From Pseudomonadales bacterium (lineage in GTDB: Bacteria > Pseudomonadota > Gammaproteobacteria > Pseudomonadales > Litorivicinaceae): 7,147 nt of DNA. Made by a program: the position numbers and the translations under genes. The stretch covers positions 1 through 7,147 of the forward strand of contig JAAXJV010000076.1 in NCBI GenBank assembly GCA_012269655.1, in the 5' to 3' direction. Positions 1 through 6,364 of this stretch are shown in pieces. Position 1 is the stretch's first letter. Each line of letters starts with the position of its first letter. The notes beneath the pieces are model-generated. The model saw nothing but the letters and a program-made list of their open reading frames with translations. It searched no databases and was not told where the DNA came from.

Positions 1-250
1 GTTCTAGCGGTAAATTTAAATTGATGATCTCACCCTGACCATCGACTTGAGTGGATTGATGCTCGAATTGGGCCCAGAACAAGGTGATGGTGTTGGGCTC
101 GATCCAGACTTCGCCGGCGGGCGTGTCGTAGCGCATCCGTGCGCCACGAATCAGATTCACTTCCAGATGCGGATGCGTGTGTGGGGTGTCCATGCAATGT
201 GGCTGGTGCTGCTGAATATTGAATCCCGGATCCGGGTCAGTCATGCGCAT
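1..250 (-). CDS. MelR-like AraC-family transcriptional regulator, N-terminal part (partial)
   Basis: This is the first 83 codons of a gene read leftward that runs off the window at base 1; the frame has no stop. The visible part is a cupin-like effector-binding domain. An HTHPHLEVN segment (residues 24-32) is followed by a strand-rich stretch with the block NTITLFWA (53-60), then HQ and NLPLE near the edge. From memory, E. coli MelR (melibiose regulator) has a very similar block, HITLFWA followed by HQ and NLPM, at the same place, so I assign this to the MelR branch of the AraC family. The C-terminal helix-turn-helix half lies outside the window. It is divergent from the transport and alpha-galactosidase operon and is probably its activator, sensing an alpha-galactoside (inference). 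I prefer the ATG at 250 because GAGGGA sits 6 bases upstream of it. An in-frame ATG at 293 would add 14 residues but has no Shine-Dalgarno sequence and overlaps a possible operator repeat. An internal ATG at 244 is also possible. Confidence 0.85.
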   Translation of the reverse strand, partial: MRMTDPDPGFNIQQHQPHCMDTPHTHPHLEVNLIRGARMRYDTPAGEVWIEPNTITLFWAQFEHQSTQVDGQGEIINLNLPLE

Positions 251-256
251 GCGCGG

Positions 257-262
257 TCCCTC
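257..262 (-). promoter_or_regulatory. Ribosome binding site of the MelR-like regulator
   Basis: On the minus strand this reads GAGGGA, a good Shine-Dalgarno match, with a 6-base spacer to the ATG at 250-248. It is the main reason to prefer that start over the in-frame ATG at 293, whose upstream bases (GAAAAAGCACGCT) hold no convincing ribosome binding site. Confidence 0.6.
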
Positions 263-281
263 GAGTACAGCTTTGTTATTT

Positions 282-332
282 TTTCGAAATCATAGCGTGC
301 TTTTTCGGAAGTGGACAGTTTCGACATCACGG
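282..332 (+). repeat. Three TTTCG-containing direct repeats, candidate operator sites
   Basis: The copies are TTTCGAAATCATAG (282-295), TTTCGGAAGTGGAC (303-316) and TTTCGACATCACGG (319-332), spaced 21 and 16 bases apart. Copies one and two extend leftward with further T residues. Copy two matches copy one at only 8 of 14 positions, so it is the weakest. AraC-family proteins, including MelR, typically bind direct repeats upstream of their target promoters. The position between a MelR-like gene and its likely target fits, but binding is inferred. Confidence 0.4.
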
Positions 333-366
333 CATAGTGCTGGAGCCGATTGGCTAATAAATATAA

Positions 367-371
367 AGAGG
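367..371 (+). promoter_or_regulatory. Ribosome binding site of the sugar-binding protein
   Basis: AGAGG, followed by T, lies 9 bases before the ATG at 381. It supports that start and is one of the clearer Shine-Dalgarno sequences in the operon, fitting a protein needed in excess over its membrane partners. Confidence 0.65.
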
Positions 372-380
372 TAAGCCACA

Positions 381-1604
381 ATGAAGAAAAACCTGATCGC
401 GCTGGCCACGGCCGCGCTGATGGTCACCGGCGCTCAAGCCCGGACCTTGGTAATTAATACCGACGACCAGAACCCAGCTCCCAAAGAAGCTTTCACCTAT
501 GCGGTAGATACGTTTAAAGCGAAGTATCCCGATATTAATGTCGAATGGAACAACTTCGACCGTGAAGGTTACAAAACTCGTATTCGTAACTTCCTGACTG
601 CCGACGCGCCTGACGTGGCGACCTGGTACCCGGGTAACCGTATGGCGCCGTTCGTTGACGCCGGTTTGTTCACCGACATTTCGGATCTGTGGGCGGCTGA
701 AGGCCTAGACAAAGAAATGTCTAGCGTTGAAGCAACCATGACTCGTGACGGTAAGCAGTGGATGGTGCCTTACAGCTACTACCAGTGGGGTATCTATTAC
801 CGTAAGGACTTGTTCGACAAAGTCGGCGTTGACGTACCCGAAACTTGGGACCAGCTGTTAGCAGCCAGTGCCAAGCTGAAGTCTAACGGCATCACGCCTT
901 TCACCATCGGTTCTAAGTTCAAGTGGACCACCGGCGGCTGGTTTGACTATCTGAACCTGCGTCAGAATGGTTACGAGTTCCACATGGACCTAACCGCAGG
1001 CAAGGTGAAGTACACCGATCCTCGCGTCCAGGCGACATTCGATCGCTGGGATGAGCTGGTATCAAACGGCTACTTCATCGAAAACCACGCGACTTACAAC
1101 TGGCAGGAAGGCATGGCGCCCATGGTACAGGGCGACGCAGCCATGTACCTGATCGGTAACTTTGCCGTAGCCCCCTTCAAAGAAGCCGGTTTGACTGAAG
1201 ATCAGTTGGGCTTCTTCCAGTTCCCCGAAATCACGCCTGGTGTACCCATGGCTGAAGACGCGCCGGCTGACGCATTCTTCATTCCTTCGGGCGCTAAGAA
1301 CGTAGCGGACGCTAAGTTGTTCATCGCTCATATCGCTTCACCTGAAGTGCAGACCGAAATGAACAAGATCTTGGGTCAGCTGCCGCCCAGCTCACAGGCA
1401 CAGGTCGGTGACGACAAGTTCCTGAAGGCTGGTTTCGACATGCTGTCAGGTGCTTACGCACTGGCTCAGTTCTATGACCGTGATGCCCCGGCTGCAATGG
1501 CCAAGGCAGGTATGGACGGCTTCCAGGAGTACATGGTTAAGCCCGAGCGTCGTGAACAGATCCTGAAGAACCTGGATCGTGTTGTAGACCGCGTATACAA
1601 GTAA
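381..1604 (+). CDS. ABC transporter periplasmic sugar-binding protein (CUT1 family, UgpB/MalE-like)
   Basis: This 407-residue extracytoplasmic solute-binding protein is the capture subunit of a carbohridate importer. Residues 1-20 are a classic Sec signal peptide: MKKN, a hydrophobic core, then AQA with likely cleavage before Arg21. There is no lipobox cysteine, so the mature protein should be free in the periplasm. The mature part looks like family 1 solute-binding proteins: an early EAFTYAVDTFKAKYPDINVEW segment type, APDVATWYPG near residue 77, and the hinge-region block GIYYRKDLFDKVGVDVPETW typical of sugar binders. Its many aromatic residues suit stacking against sugar rings. The length is normal for the family. 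It is first in the operon, followed by a hairpin and then the two permeases. The neighbouring alpha-galactosidase and Leloir genes suggest the ligand is an alpha-galactoside such as melibiose, raffinose or a galactosyl-glycerol; the sequence does not say which. Confidence 0.93.
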   Translation: MKKNLIALATAALMVTGAQARTLVINTDDQNPAPKEAFTYAVDTFKAKYPDINVEWNNFDREGYKTRIRNFLTADAPDVATWYPGNRMAPFVDAGLFTDISDLWAAEGLDKEMSSVEATMTRDGKQWMVPYSYYQWGIYYRKDLFDKVGVDVPETWDQLLAASAKLKSNGITPFTIGSKFKWTTGGWFDYLNLRQNGYEFHMDLTAGKVKYTDPRVQATFDRWDELVSNGYFIENHATYNWQEGMAPMVQGDAAMYLIGNFAVAPFKEAGLTEDQLGFFQFPEITPGVPMAEDAPADAFFIPSGAKNVADAKLFIAHIASPEVQTEMNKILGQLPPSSQAQVGDDKFLKAGFDMLSGAYALAQFYDRDAPAAMAKAGMDGFQEYMVKPERREQILKNLDRVVDRVYK

Positions 1605-1611
1605 GACAGGC

Positions 1612-1629
1612 GGGGGCCTTCGGGCCCCC
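1612..1629 (+). terminator. Intercistronic GC hairpin with UUCG tetraloop (attenuator or mRNA stabiliser)
   Basis: GGGGGCC (1612-1618) pairs perfectly with GGCCCCC (1623-1629) around a TTCG loop closed by C-G, the exceptionally stable cUUCGg form. It starts 8 bases after the binding-protein stop and ends 10 bases before the first permease ATG. The downstream bases AACTTTATCT are only modestly T-rich, so full termination is unlikely. Hairpins in this place in sugar ABC operons commonly protect the upstream mRNA and let only part of transcription through, so the binding protein is made in excess. That role is inferred here. Confidence 0.75.
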
Positions 1630-1639
1630 AACTTTATCT

Positions 1640-2524
1640 ATGATGCTAACCACTCAACAAAAACGCGCACTGACCCCCTGGCTATTCATGGCGCCGGGCA
1701 TTGTGATGTTTCTGGTCTATGTGATCTGGCCTATTGGTCAAAGCTTACGTTTGAGCTTTTACCAATGGGATGGACTCTCGCCGCCGACCTTTATCGGCTG
1801 GGAGAACTACATCGAGCTGTGGTACGACCCCACCTTTGTGGTGGCTCTGAAAAACAACGTGATTTGGCTGGTGCTGTACATGCTGGCCGTGCCCTTTGGC
1901 TTGTTTGTTGCGCTGTTTCTGAACCAGACCGTGACGGGCATCCGGCTCGTTAAAAGTCTGTTCTTCTTTCCCTTTGTGATCAGCCAAGTTGTCGTGGGCC
2001 TGGTGTTTGCCTGGTTCTACGATCCCAACAACGGCCTGCTAAACATTGTGATCGGCTGGTTTGGCATGGATCCCGTCAGCATTCTGGCCGATGAAGATTT
2101 GGTGACCTACGGCATCATCGCCGCCGGCCTGTGGCCGCAAACGGCGTACTGCATGATTTTGTATTTGACCGGCTTGAACAGCGTTAGCCCGGACGTGGTC
2201 GAGGCCGGCAAGATCGACGGTGCCCGTGGCTGGAGCATGCTGTGGCATGTGGTCCTGCCGCAATTGCGTCCGGCCACCTTTATCGCGGTCGTGGTGACGG
2301 TGATTGGAGCGCTGCGTTCATTCGATTTAATTGCGATCATGACTCAGGGCGGGCCGTACCAGCAGTCGCAGGTATTGGCGTATTACATGTACGAGAACGC
2401 GCTGTCTGAGTACGGCTATCGCATGGGATACGGCAGTGCGATTGCGACCGTCTTGTTCCTGATCATGATGGTCTACATCGCAGGCTTCCTCTACAAAATG
2501 TACCGTGACGAGCAGCGCAGCTAA
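1640..2524 (+). CDS. ABC sugar transporter permease 1 (CUT1 family, MalF/UgpA-like)
   Basis: This 294-residue inner-membrane protein is one half of the channel of the importer. Hydrophobic stretches suggest six membrane segments, roughly at residues 13-35, 73-94, 106-127, 156-178, 210-232 and 265-287. The EAA loop that docks on the ATPase is clear: EAGKIDGARGW from residue 188, with LPQLRP at 206-211. WLFMAPGIVMFLVYVIWP at the N terminus is typical of this subfamily. The start is ATG 1640 or the adjacent ATG 1643; neither has a Shine-Dalgarno sequence, and the UUCG hairpin ends only 10 bases upstream, so initiation may be weak or depend on coupling. The stop codon TAA shares one base with the next ATG (TAATG), so the two permeases are probably translationally coupled. 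Confidence 0.93.
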   Translation: MMLTTQQKRALTPWLFMAPGIVMFLVYVIWPIGQSLRLSFYQWDGLSPPTFIGWENYIELWYDPTFVVALKNNVIWLVLYMLAVPFGLFVALFLNQTVTGIRLVKSLFFFPFVISQVVVGLVFAWFYDPNNGLLNIVIGWFGMDPVSILADEDLVTYGIIAAGLWPQTAYCMILYLTGLNSVSPDVVEAGKIDGARGWSMLWHVVLPQLRPATFIAVVVTVIGALRSFDLIAIMTQGGPYQQSQVLAYYMYENALSEYGYRMGYGSAIATVLFLIMMVYIAGFLYKMYRDEQRS

Positions 2525-3375
2525 TGTTTCCTGAACCGATTCAAAAGCGCTCGTGGCTGGCGCAGAACCTTTACCGTGTCGCGCTGCCGGTCGCGCTCAT
2601 TATCTGGTTGTTACCGCTGTTCGCCGTCATGCTCACGGCCCTGCGCCCCGCGGGGGACATTAACGCCGGTAATTACTGGGGCATGCCCAGCGATATTCTG
2701 TGGTACGAAAACTTCGCCGAGGTGATTTTTAATTCCGAAGTCGGCCCCTACATGATCAACTCGATCAAGATCACGGTGCCGACCATGCTTGGCGCGGTGG
2801 GGATTGCCTGCCTGACCGGCTATGCCCTAGCGGTGTATCGATTCAAGCTGAACCTGTTTGTGTTCTTTATGTTCATCGCCGGCAACTTTGTGCCCTTCCA
2901 GATTTTGATGGTGCCGGTTCGTGACCTGACGATTCAGTTGGGACTGTTCAATAGCATGTGGGGCCTGGTTTTATTCCACGTCGCCTTCCAAGCCGGGTTT
3001 TGCACCCTGTTCATGCGTAACTTCATCAAAGCGCTGCCCTACGATTTGATTGAGGCGGCCCGGATTGATGGCGCCGCCGAGTGGACCATTTTCTCGCGTA
3101 TCGTATTGCCGCTCATGCGGCCTGCAATCGCGGCGCTGTGTGTGTTGATCTTTACCTTTATCTGGAACGACTTTTTCTGGGCCACGGTATTGATTCAGTC
3201 CGAGGCGGACATGCCCGTGACGGGCGGATTGAAAGCCCTAAACGGTCAATGGGTCGCGCGTTGGCACCTAGTCAGCGCGGGCTCGATCATCGCTGCATTG
3301 CCGCCGGTATTTATGTTCTTTGCGATGCAAAAGCATTTCATCGCAGGGTTGACCCTGGGAGCGACCAAGGGATGA
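2524..3375 (+). CDS. ABC sugar transporter permease 2 (CUT1 family, MalG/UgpE-like)
   Basis: This 283-residue inner-membrane partner of the preceding permease completes the translocation channel. It has about six hydrophobic segments. The EAA motif is EAARIDGAAEWTIFSRIVLP from residue 177, which contacts the nucleotide-binding subunit. The C terminus, FIAGLTLGATKG, is the characteristic ending of MalG-type permeases, so the gene is complete. The start overlaps the previous stop by one base; there is only a weak GACGAG upstream, so coupling is likely. The stop overlaps the alpha-galactosidase start as ATGA, which ties transport directly to hydrolysis. No ATP-binding subunit gene follows, so the transporter must use an ATPase encoded outside this window. 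Confidence 0.93.
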   Translation: MFPEPIQKRSWLAQNLYRVALPVALIIWLLPLFAVMLTALRPAGDINAGNYWGMPSDILWYENFAEVIFNSEVGPYMINSIKITVPTMLGAVGIACLTGYALAVYRFKLNLFVFFMFIAGNFVPFQILMVPVRDLTIQLGLFNSMWGLVLFHVAFQAGFCTLFMRNFIKALPYDLIEAARIDGAAEWTIFSRIVLPLMRPAIAALCVLIFTFIWNDFFWATVLIQSEADMPVTGGLKALNGQWVARWHLVSAGSIIAALPPVFMFFAMQKHFIAGLTLGATKG

Positions 3376-5342
3376 CTCAGCGCTACACCGCAGGCAGTGT
3401 GCAGGCGGTTTTCGACGATGCCGGACACCTGCTGCATCTGGGCGAAGCCTTGCCGGAAAGCGCCGTGCCTGAGTATCGCCCAGCCATCTCTCACGCTCGA
3501 ATTGACCAGCCCAGCTGGCCGAGTGCACTGCCCGATGCCAACGACGGTTGGATGGGCACGCCGGGCATTCAAGCGGTCGGTTTGCATCCCCGTGGCAAAG
3601 TTCAAGTCGACGAGTGCATTCGTTATCAGGATGCGGTGGCTGGAATTGAGTATCAGCAGCACTGGATGCCGATGGCAGACGGCGTGTTTCAAGTCCACTC
3701 GAGCGTCTCTGGGCAGTGTGACCTGCAATATCTAGCGTCGCTGACATTGCCACTGGCGCATTGTGAGCGAGTCGGATTTCTGCGCGGGGCCTGGACCCGT
3801 GAGGGCCAATGGGTCTGTCAGCCGTTGACCGAGGCAGGACTGCATCAGCAGAGCCGCACCGGACGCTCGTCTGCCGAAGGCTACCCCGGGGTTTACCTCT
3901 ATTTCCCTGACAAAGTCGTGATTGTCGCCTTGGCCTGGTCCGGCGATTTCCGCTGGCACTGCGATGTCCTACCCAACGGCTCGCGTCATTTTTCGATAGG
4001 CGAAAACCTGCATCAGCCGCTGGCGACATCCGACTATCAAAGTCCGATTGCTCTGGTCGCCGTTGGCGCGGATGAATCCGAGGCACGGTTACGTTTGCAT
4101 CAGGCGGCCCGCCAATCTTGGTTACCTCAGAATCAGCCCCGCGGCGTGCACCTGAACAGTTGGGAAGCGGTGTATTTCGATCACAACATGACAGGGCTGC
4201 AGCGCCTGATCGATGCCGGGCGTCAGGCGGGCGCCGATCGTTTTGTGCTGGATGACGGTTGGTTTGGGTCCCGCCGTGACGATACTCGTGGATTGGGCGA
4301 CTGGACGATCTCGCCCGAGGCTTGGCCCGAAGGCTTCAAGCCTTTGGTTAGGGCACTCGACGAGGCGGGCCTGGAGTTTGGTCTATGGGTCGAGCCTGAA
4401 ATGGTGAATCCGGATAGCGATCTGTATCGGGCGCATCCAGATTGGATATTGGCGGCGCCTGGGTACGAGCCAGTCACGGGCCGGCAACAGCTTCAATTGG
4501 ATTTGGGCCGCGCCGAGGTCGTCGACTATTTGTTCGATCATCTAAACCGATTGCTAAGCGAGCACCCCATCCGCTACTTCAAGTGGGACCACAATCGTCT
4601 GGCGCATCAGGCCTATACCCGTGATGCGGTTCAGGGGGTGTATGAGCTGATGGCCCGGTTGCGCGCCGCACATCCGACCCTCGAGATTGAATCCTGCGCC
4701 TCCGGTGGGGGACGCACGGATTATGGCATCTTGCGCCACTGCTACCGAGTGTGGGGCAGTGATAACAACGATCCATTGGATCGGGCGCGTACCCATGCCG
4801 GTTGGTTTAGATTCCTGCCCCCCGAAGTCGTCGGCAGTCATGTGGGCCCGGATTTGGCGCACACGACGAGCCGGATGACGGCACTCAAGACCCGCGTCAT
4901 CGTCGCGTTGCAGGGCAGTTACGGTTACGAATACGACATCAGTCAGCATCCCGATGATATTGCAACGCTAAAGGCTGGCGCGGATTGGTGGCACGCTAAT
5001 CGAGAATGGTTAGCCACGGCACGCAGCGAGATCCAAGATCAGAGCCCTCGGATGATTCACGCCAAAATCTCACAGGACGGCTCGCGCTTTGCGTTATGGG
5101 TCGTGCAGTGCGATTCGGCGCCGGATGCGGTGGCCGCACCCATTCGAATGCCTCTGTCAGGCTTGTTCACCTGTTCGACCGTCATGGACTCAGACGACAG
5201 TCGCTGGGCTCGCGCTCGGGTTGAAGGGCCCGCGGTCGACGATATGGGCCCGATCAGCGGCGAGTGGATCGCCGCGCAGGGCCTGCCGGTTCCGAGTTTA
5301 TTGGTAGGCCAGGCCGTGCTAATCGAAGGGCGTCGAGTATGA
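3372..5342 (+). CDS. aga: Alpha-galactosidase, glycoside hydrolase family 36
   Basis: This 656-residue enzyme should remove terminal alpha-galactose from imported sugars. It has no signal peptide, so it acts in the cytoplasm. Domain order fits GH36: an N-terminal beta domain (about 1-250), a TIM barrel (about 255-545) and a C-terminal beta domain. Visible motifs are NSWEAVYFD (262-270), FVLDDGWFGSRRDD (291-304), FGLWVEPEMVNPDSDLY (336-352), YFKWDHNR (402-409) with the expected nucleophile Asp406, SCASGGGR (441-448) and WGSDNND (461-467) with the expected acid/base Asp464. All key residues I can place are present. It is somewhat shorter than the roughly 700-730 residues I recall for bacterial members, and KWDHNR and GSDNND differ slightly from the usual KWDMNR and TSDNTD. 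The start at 3372 overlaps the permease stop as ATGA, with GGGAG 10 bases upstream. The reading frame is open for 97 more codons upstream, but those lie inside the permease gene and lack GH36 character. Retaining GH36 specificity for alpha-galactose is likely; the exact substrate is not shown. Confidence 0.95.
   Translation: MTQRYTAGSVQAVFDDAGHLLHLGEALPESAVPEYRPAISHARIDQPSWPSALPDANDGWMGTPGIQAVGLHPRGKVQVDECIRYQDAVAGIEYQQHWMPMADGVFQVHSSVSGQCDLQYLASLTLPLAHCERVGFLRGAWTREGQWVCQPLTEAGLHQQSRTGRSSAEGYPGVYLYFPDKVVIVALAWSGDFRWHCDVLPNGSRHFSIGENLHQPLATSDYQSPIALVAVGADESEARLRLHQAARQSWLPQNQPRGVHLNSWEAVYFDHNMTGLQRLIDAGRQAGADRFVLDDGWFGSRRDDTRGLGDWTISPEAWPEGFKPLVRALDEAGLEFGLWVEPEMVNPDSDLYRAHPDWILAAPGYEPVTGRQQLQLDLGRAEVVDYLFDHLNRLLSEHPIRYFKWDHNRLAHQAYTRDAVQGVYELMARLRAAHPTLEIESCASGGGRTDYGILRHCYRVWGSDNNDPLDRARTHAGWFRFLPPEVVGSHVGPDLAHTTSRMTALKTRVIVALQGSYGYEYDISQHPDDIATLKAGADWWHANREWLATARSEIQDQSPRMIHAKISQDGSRFALWVVQCDSAPDAVAAPIRMPLSGLFTCSTVMDSDDSRWARARVEGPAVDDMGPISGEWIAAQGLPVPSLLVGQAVLIEGRRV
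5325..5330 (+). promoter_or_regulatory. Ribosome binding site that sets the galK start
   Basis: GAAGGG lies 8 bases before the ATG at 5339, inside the end of the alpha-galactosidase gene. With the ATGA stop/start overlap, it supports 5339 over the in-frame ATG at 5264, whose extra 25 residues look like out-of-frame translation of the upstream gene. Confidence 0.6.
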
Positions 5343-6364
5343 CTTTGCGCGTATTCGCCCCCGGCCGAGTGAACACCATGGGTGATCACATCGATTACCT
5401 GGGCGGGCTGGTGTTGCCGCTGGCGCTTCCTCAGGGCACGATGGTTGAGCTTTCACCTATCGAGGGCGGTCAACACGAAGCCTTCAGCAGCTCCCACGGC
5501 GAGGCACGCTGGCCGATCGGAACACCGCCGGCCGCCTCAGGACAATGGTTTGATTATCTGGCTGGTGCCTTGGCGCCTCTAGATCGCGCGGTCAGCGTGA
5601 CAGTGGATAGCAACTTGCCCCAGGGCAGTGGATTAAGCTCCTCGGCTTCGCTTCTCGTGGCTTTGATCACTGCCCGCAATGCTTTCCAGGGTCACCAAGC
5701 CAGTCCGCTCGAAGTGGCCATTGAAGCCAGGCAGGTCGAGGTCGAACACATCGGTCTGAATTGCGGGATCATGGACCAATACGCCAGCGCGCTTGGCGAG
5801 GCAGGTCATGCCTTGCGTTTGGACTGTGAGCACCTGCGCCACGAATCGGTTCGGTTTGAACTCGGCAGCGCCGAATTATGGGCAGTGGATTCCAAAGCCC
5901 CCCGCAAATTGGCAGGCGGTGTTTACAACCAGCGAGTAGCTGAATGTGCCGAGATTGAACGTCTGGCTGGCGGCAACGATTGGTTTGCCATGACGCCGGA
6001 TCTGCCTGCCCCTTTGGATGCCCGCCTGCGCCATATCCAATCGGAACAAGCGCGGGTAATTGAAACCTGCGAAGCTGCAGAGCAGGGGGATTTGGTGCGT
6101 TGGGGCGCCTTGATGAATGAATCCCATCGCAGCCTGTCTCGGGATTATGAGGTGGCGGGCGATGCCATGGATCGTTTACAGGCGGCTTTGTCAGGCAGTC
6201 GCGGTTGTTACGGGGCTCGCATGACCGGTGGCGGTTTTGGTGGCTGTGTAATTGCGCTGATCGAGCGGGAAAGCGTCCCGTCGGTTCAGCAACAGGTGGC
6301 CCAGGCCTATGGGGACACTCAGTGGATTCCTTGTACCCCGAGTGCCGGCGCGCGAATTTTATGA
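5339..6364 (+). CDS. galK: Galactokinase (GHMP kinase family), compact form
   Basis: This 341-residue cytoplasmic enzyme phosphorylates galactose at C1 with ATP, the first committed step of the Leloir pathway. Family marks in order are: APGRVNTMGDHIDYLGG (7-23), the galactokinase signature region; LPQGSGLSSSASL (93-105), the GHMP phosphate-binding motif; NCGIMDQ (141-147) with the expected catalytic Asp146; YNQR (196-199) near the expected sugar-contacting Tyr; and MTGGGFGGC (295-303), GHMP motif 3. Arg10 corresponds to the conserved active-site Arg. Oddities: E. coli GalK has 382 residues with about 30 before GRVN, whereas this protein begins almost at the motif. The usual GEHTDYN is GDHIDYL here, so a galactose-contacting Glu is Asp. 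Genomic context strongly favours galactose as substrate, though another GHMP sugar kinase is possible. ATGA overlaps link it to the genes on both sides. Confidence 0.92.
   Translation: MTLRVFAPGRVNTMGDHIDYLGGLVLPLALPQGTMVELSPIEGGQHEAFSSSHGEARWPIGTPPAASGQWFDYLAGALAPLDRAVSVTVDSNLPQGSGLSSSASLLVALITARNAFQGHQASPLEVAIEARQVEVEHIGLNCGIMDQYASALGEAGHALRLDCEHLRHESVRFELGSAELWAVDSKAPRKLAGGVYNQRVAECAEIERLAGGNDWFAMTPDLPAPLDARLRHIQSEQARVIETCEAAEQGDLVRWGALMNESHRSLSRDYEVAGDAMDRLQAALSGSRGCYGARMTGGGFGGCVIALIERESVPSVQQQVAQAYGDTQWIPCTPSAGARIL

Larger units (their letters stand above)
251..380. promoter_or_regulatory. Divergent regulatory region between regulator and alpha-galactoside operon
   Basis: This spacer must hold the promoters for both directions. 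Three related direct repeats share TTTCG: 282-295, 303-316 and 319-332. The first and third agree at 11 of 14 positions (TTTCGAAATCATAG against TTTCGACATCACGG). An AT-rich stretch at 355-367 contains TAATAA (355-360) and TATAAA (362-367), both -10-like, but no good -35 hexamer lies at the right distance. If TAATAA is the -10, transcription would begin near 367 and the third repeat would centre near -42, the usual place for an activator that overlaps the -35 (inference). A weaker alternative is TGGACA (312-317) with CATAGT (333-338), which has a short 15-base spacer. No clear CRP site was found by eye. Confidence 0.5.

Noticed and set aside
226..254. Palindromes cccggatccggg (226-237) and gcgcatgcgc (245-254)
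   Set aside because: The first is inside the regulator coding region (codons for DPDPG). The second overlaps its start codon and could in principle form an operator or RNA hairpin, but both are short and GC-rich enough to occur by chance.
47..295. 82-codon plus-strand open frame at the left edge
   Set aside because: It lies opposite the MelR-like reading frame, which has clear family similarity. The plus-strand product resembles nothing I recognise and has no ribosome binding site.
312..338. TGGACA (-35-like) and CATAGT (-10-like) as the operon promoter
   Set aside because: The hexamers are fair, but the 15-base spacer is short and the pair overlaps the repeat array. I keep it only as a weak alternative.
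1602..1640. Hairpin as a full operon terminator splitting the binding protein from the permeases
   Set aside because: The T-tract after the stem is weak, and the permeases have no separate promoter that I can see in the 35-base gap, so read-through must occur.
3081..3371. 97-codon upstream extension of the alpha-galactosidase frame
   Set aside because: It overlaps the permease in another frame and its residues show no GH36 character. The ATG at 3372 with GGGAG upstream and the ATGA overlap is the natural start.
3268..4086. 272-codon minus-strand open frame opposite the permease end and alpha-galactosidase start
   Set aside because: It is rich in Arg, Pro and Ser, as expected from the antisense of GC-rich coding sequence, has no recognisable domain, and crosses a junction between two well-supported genes.
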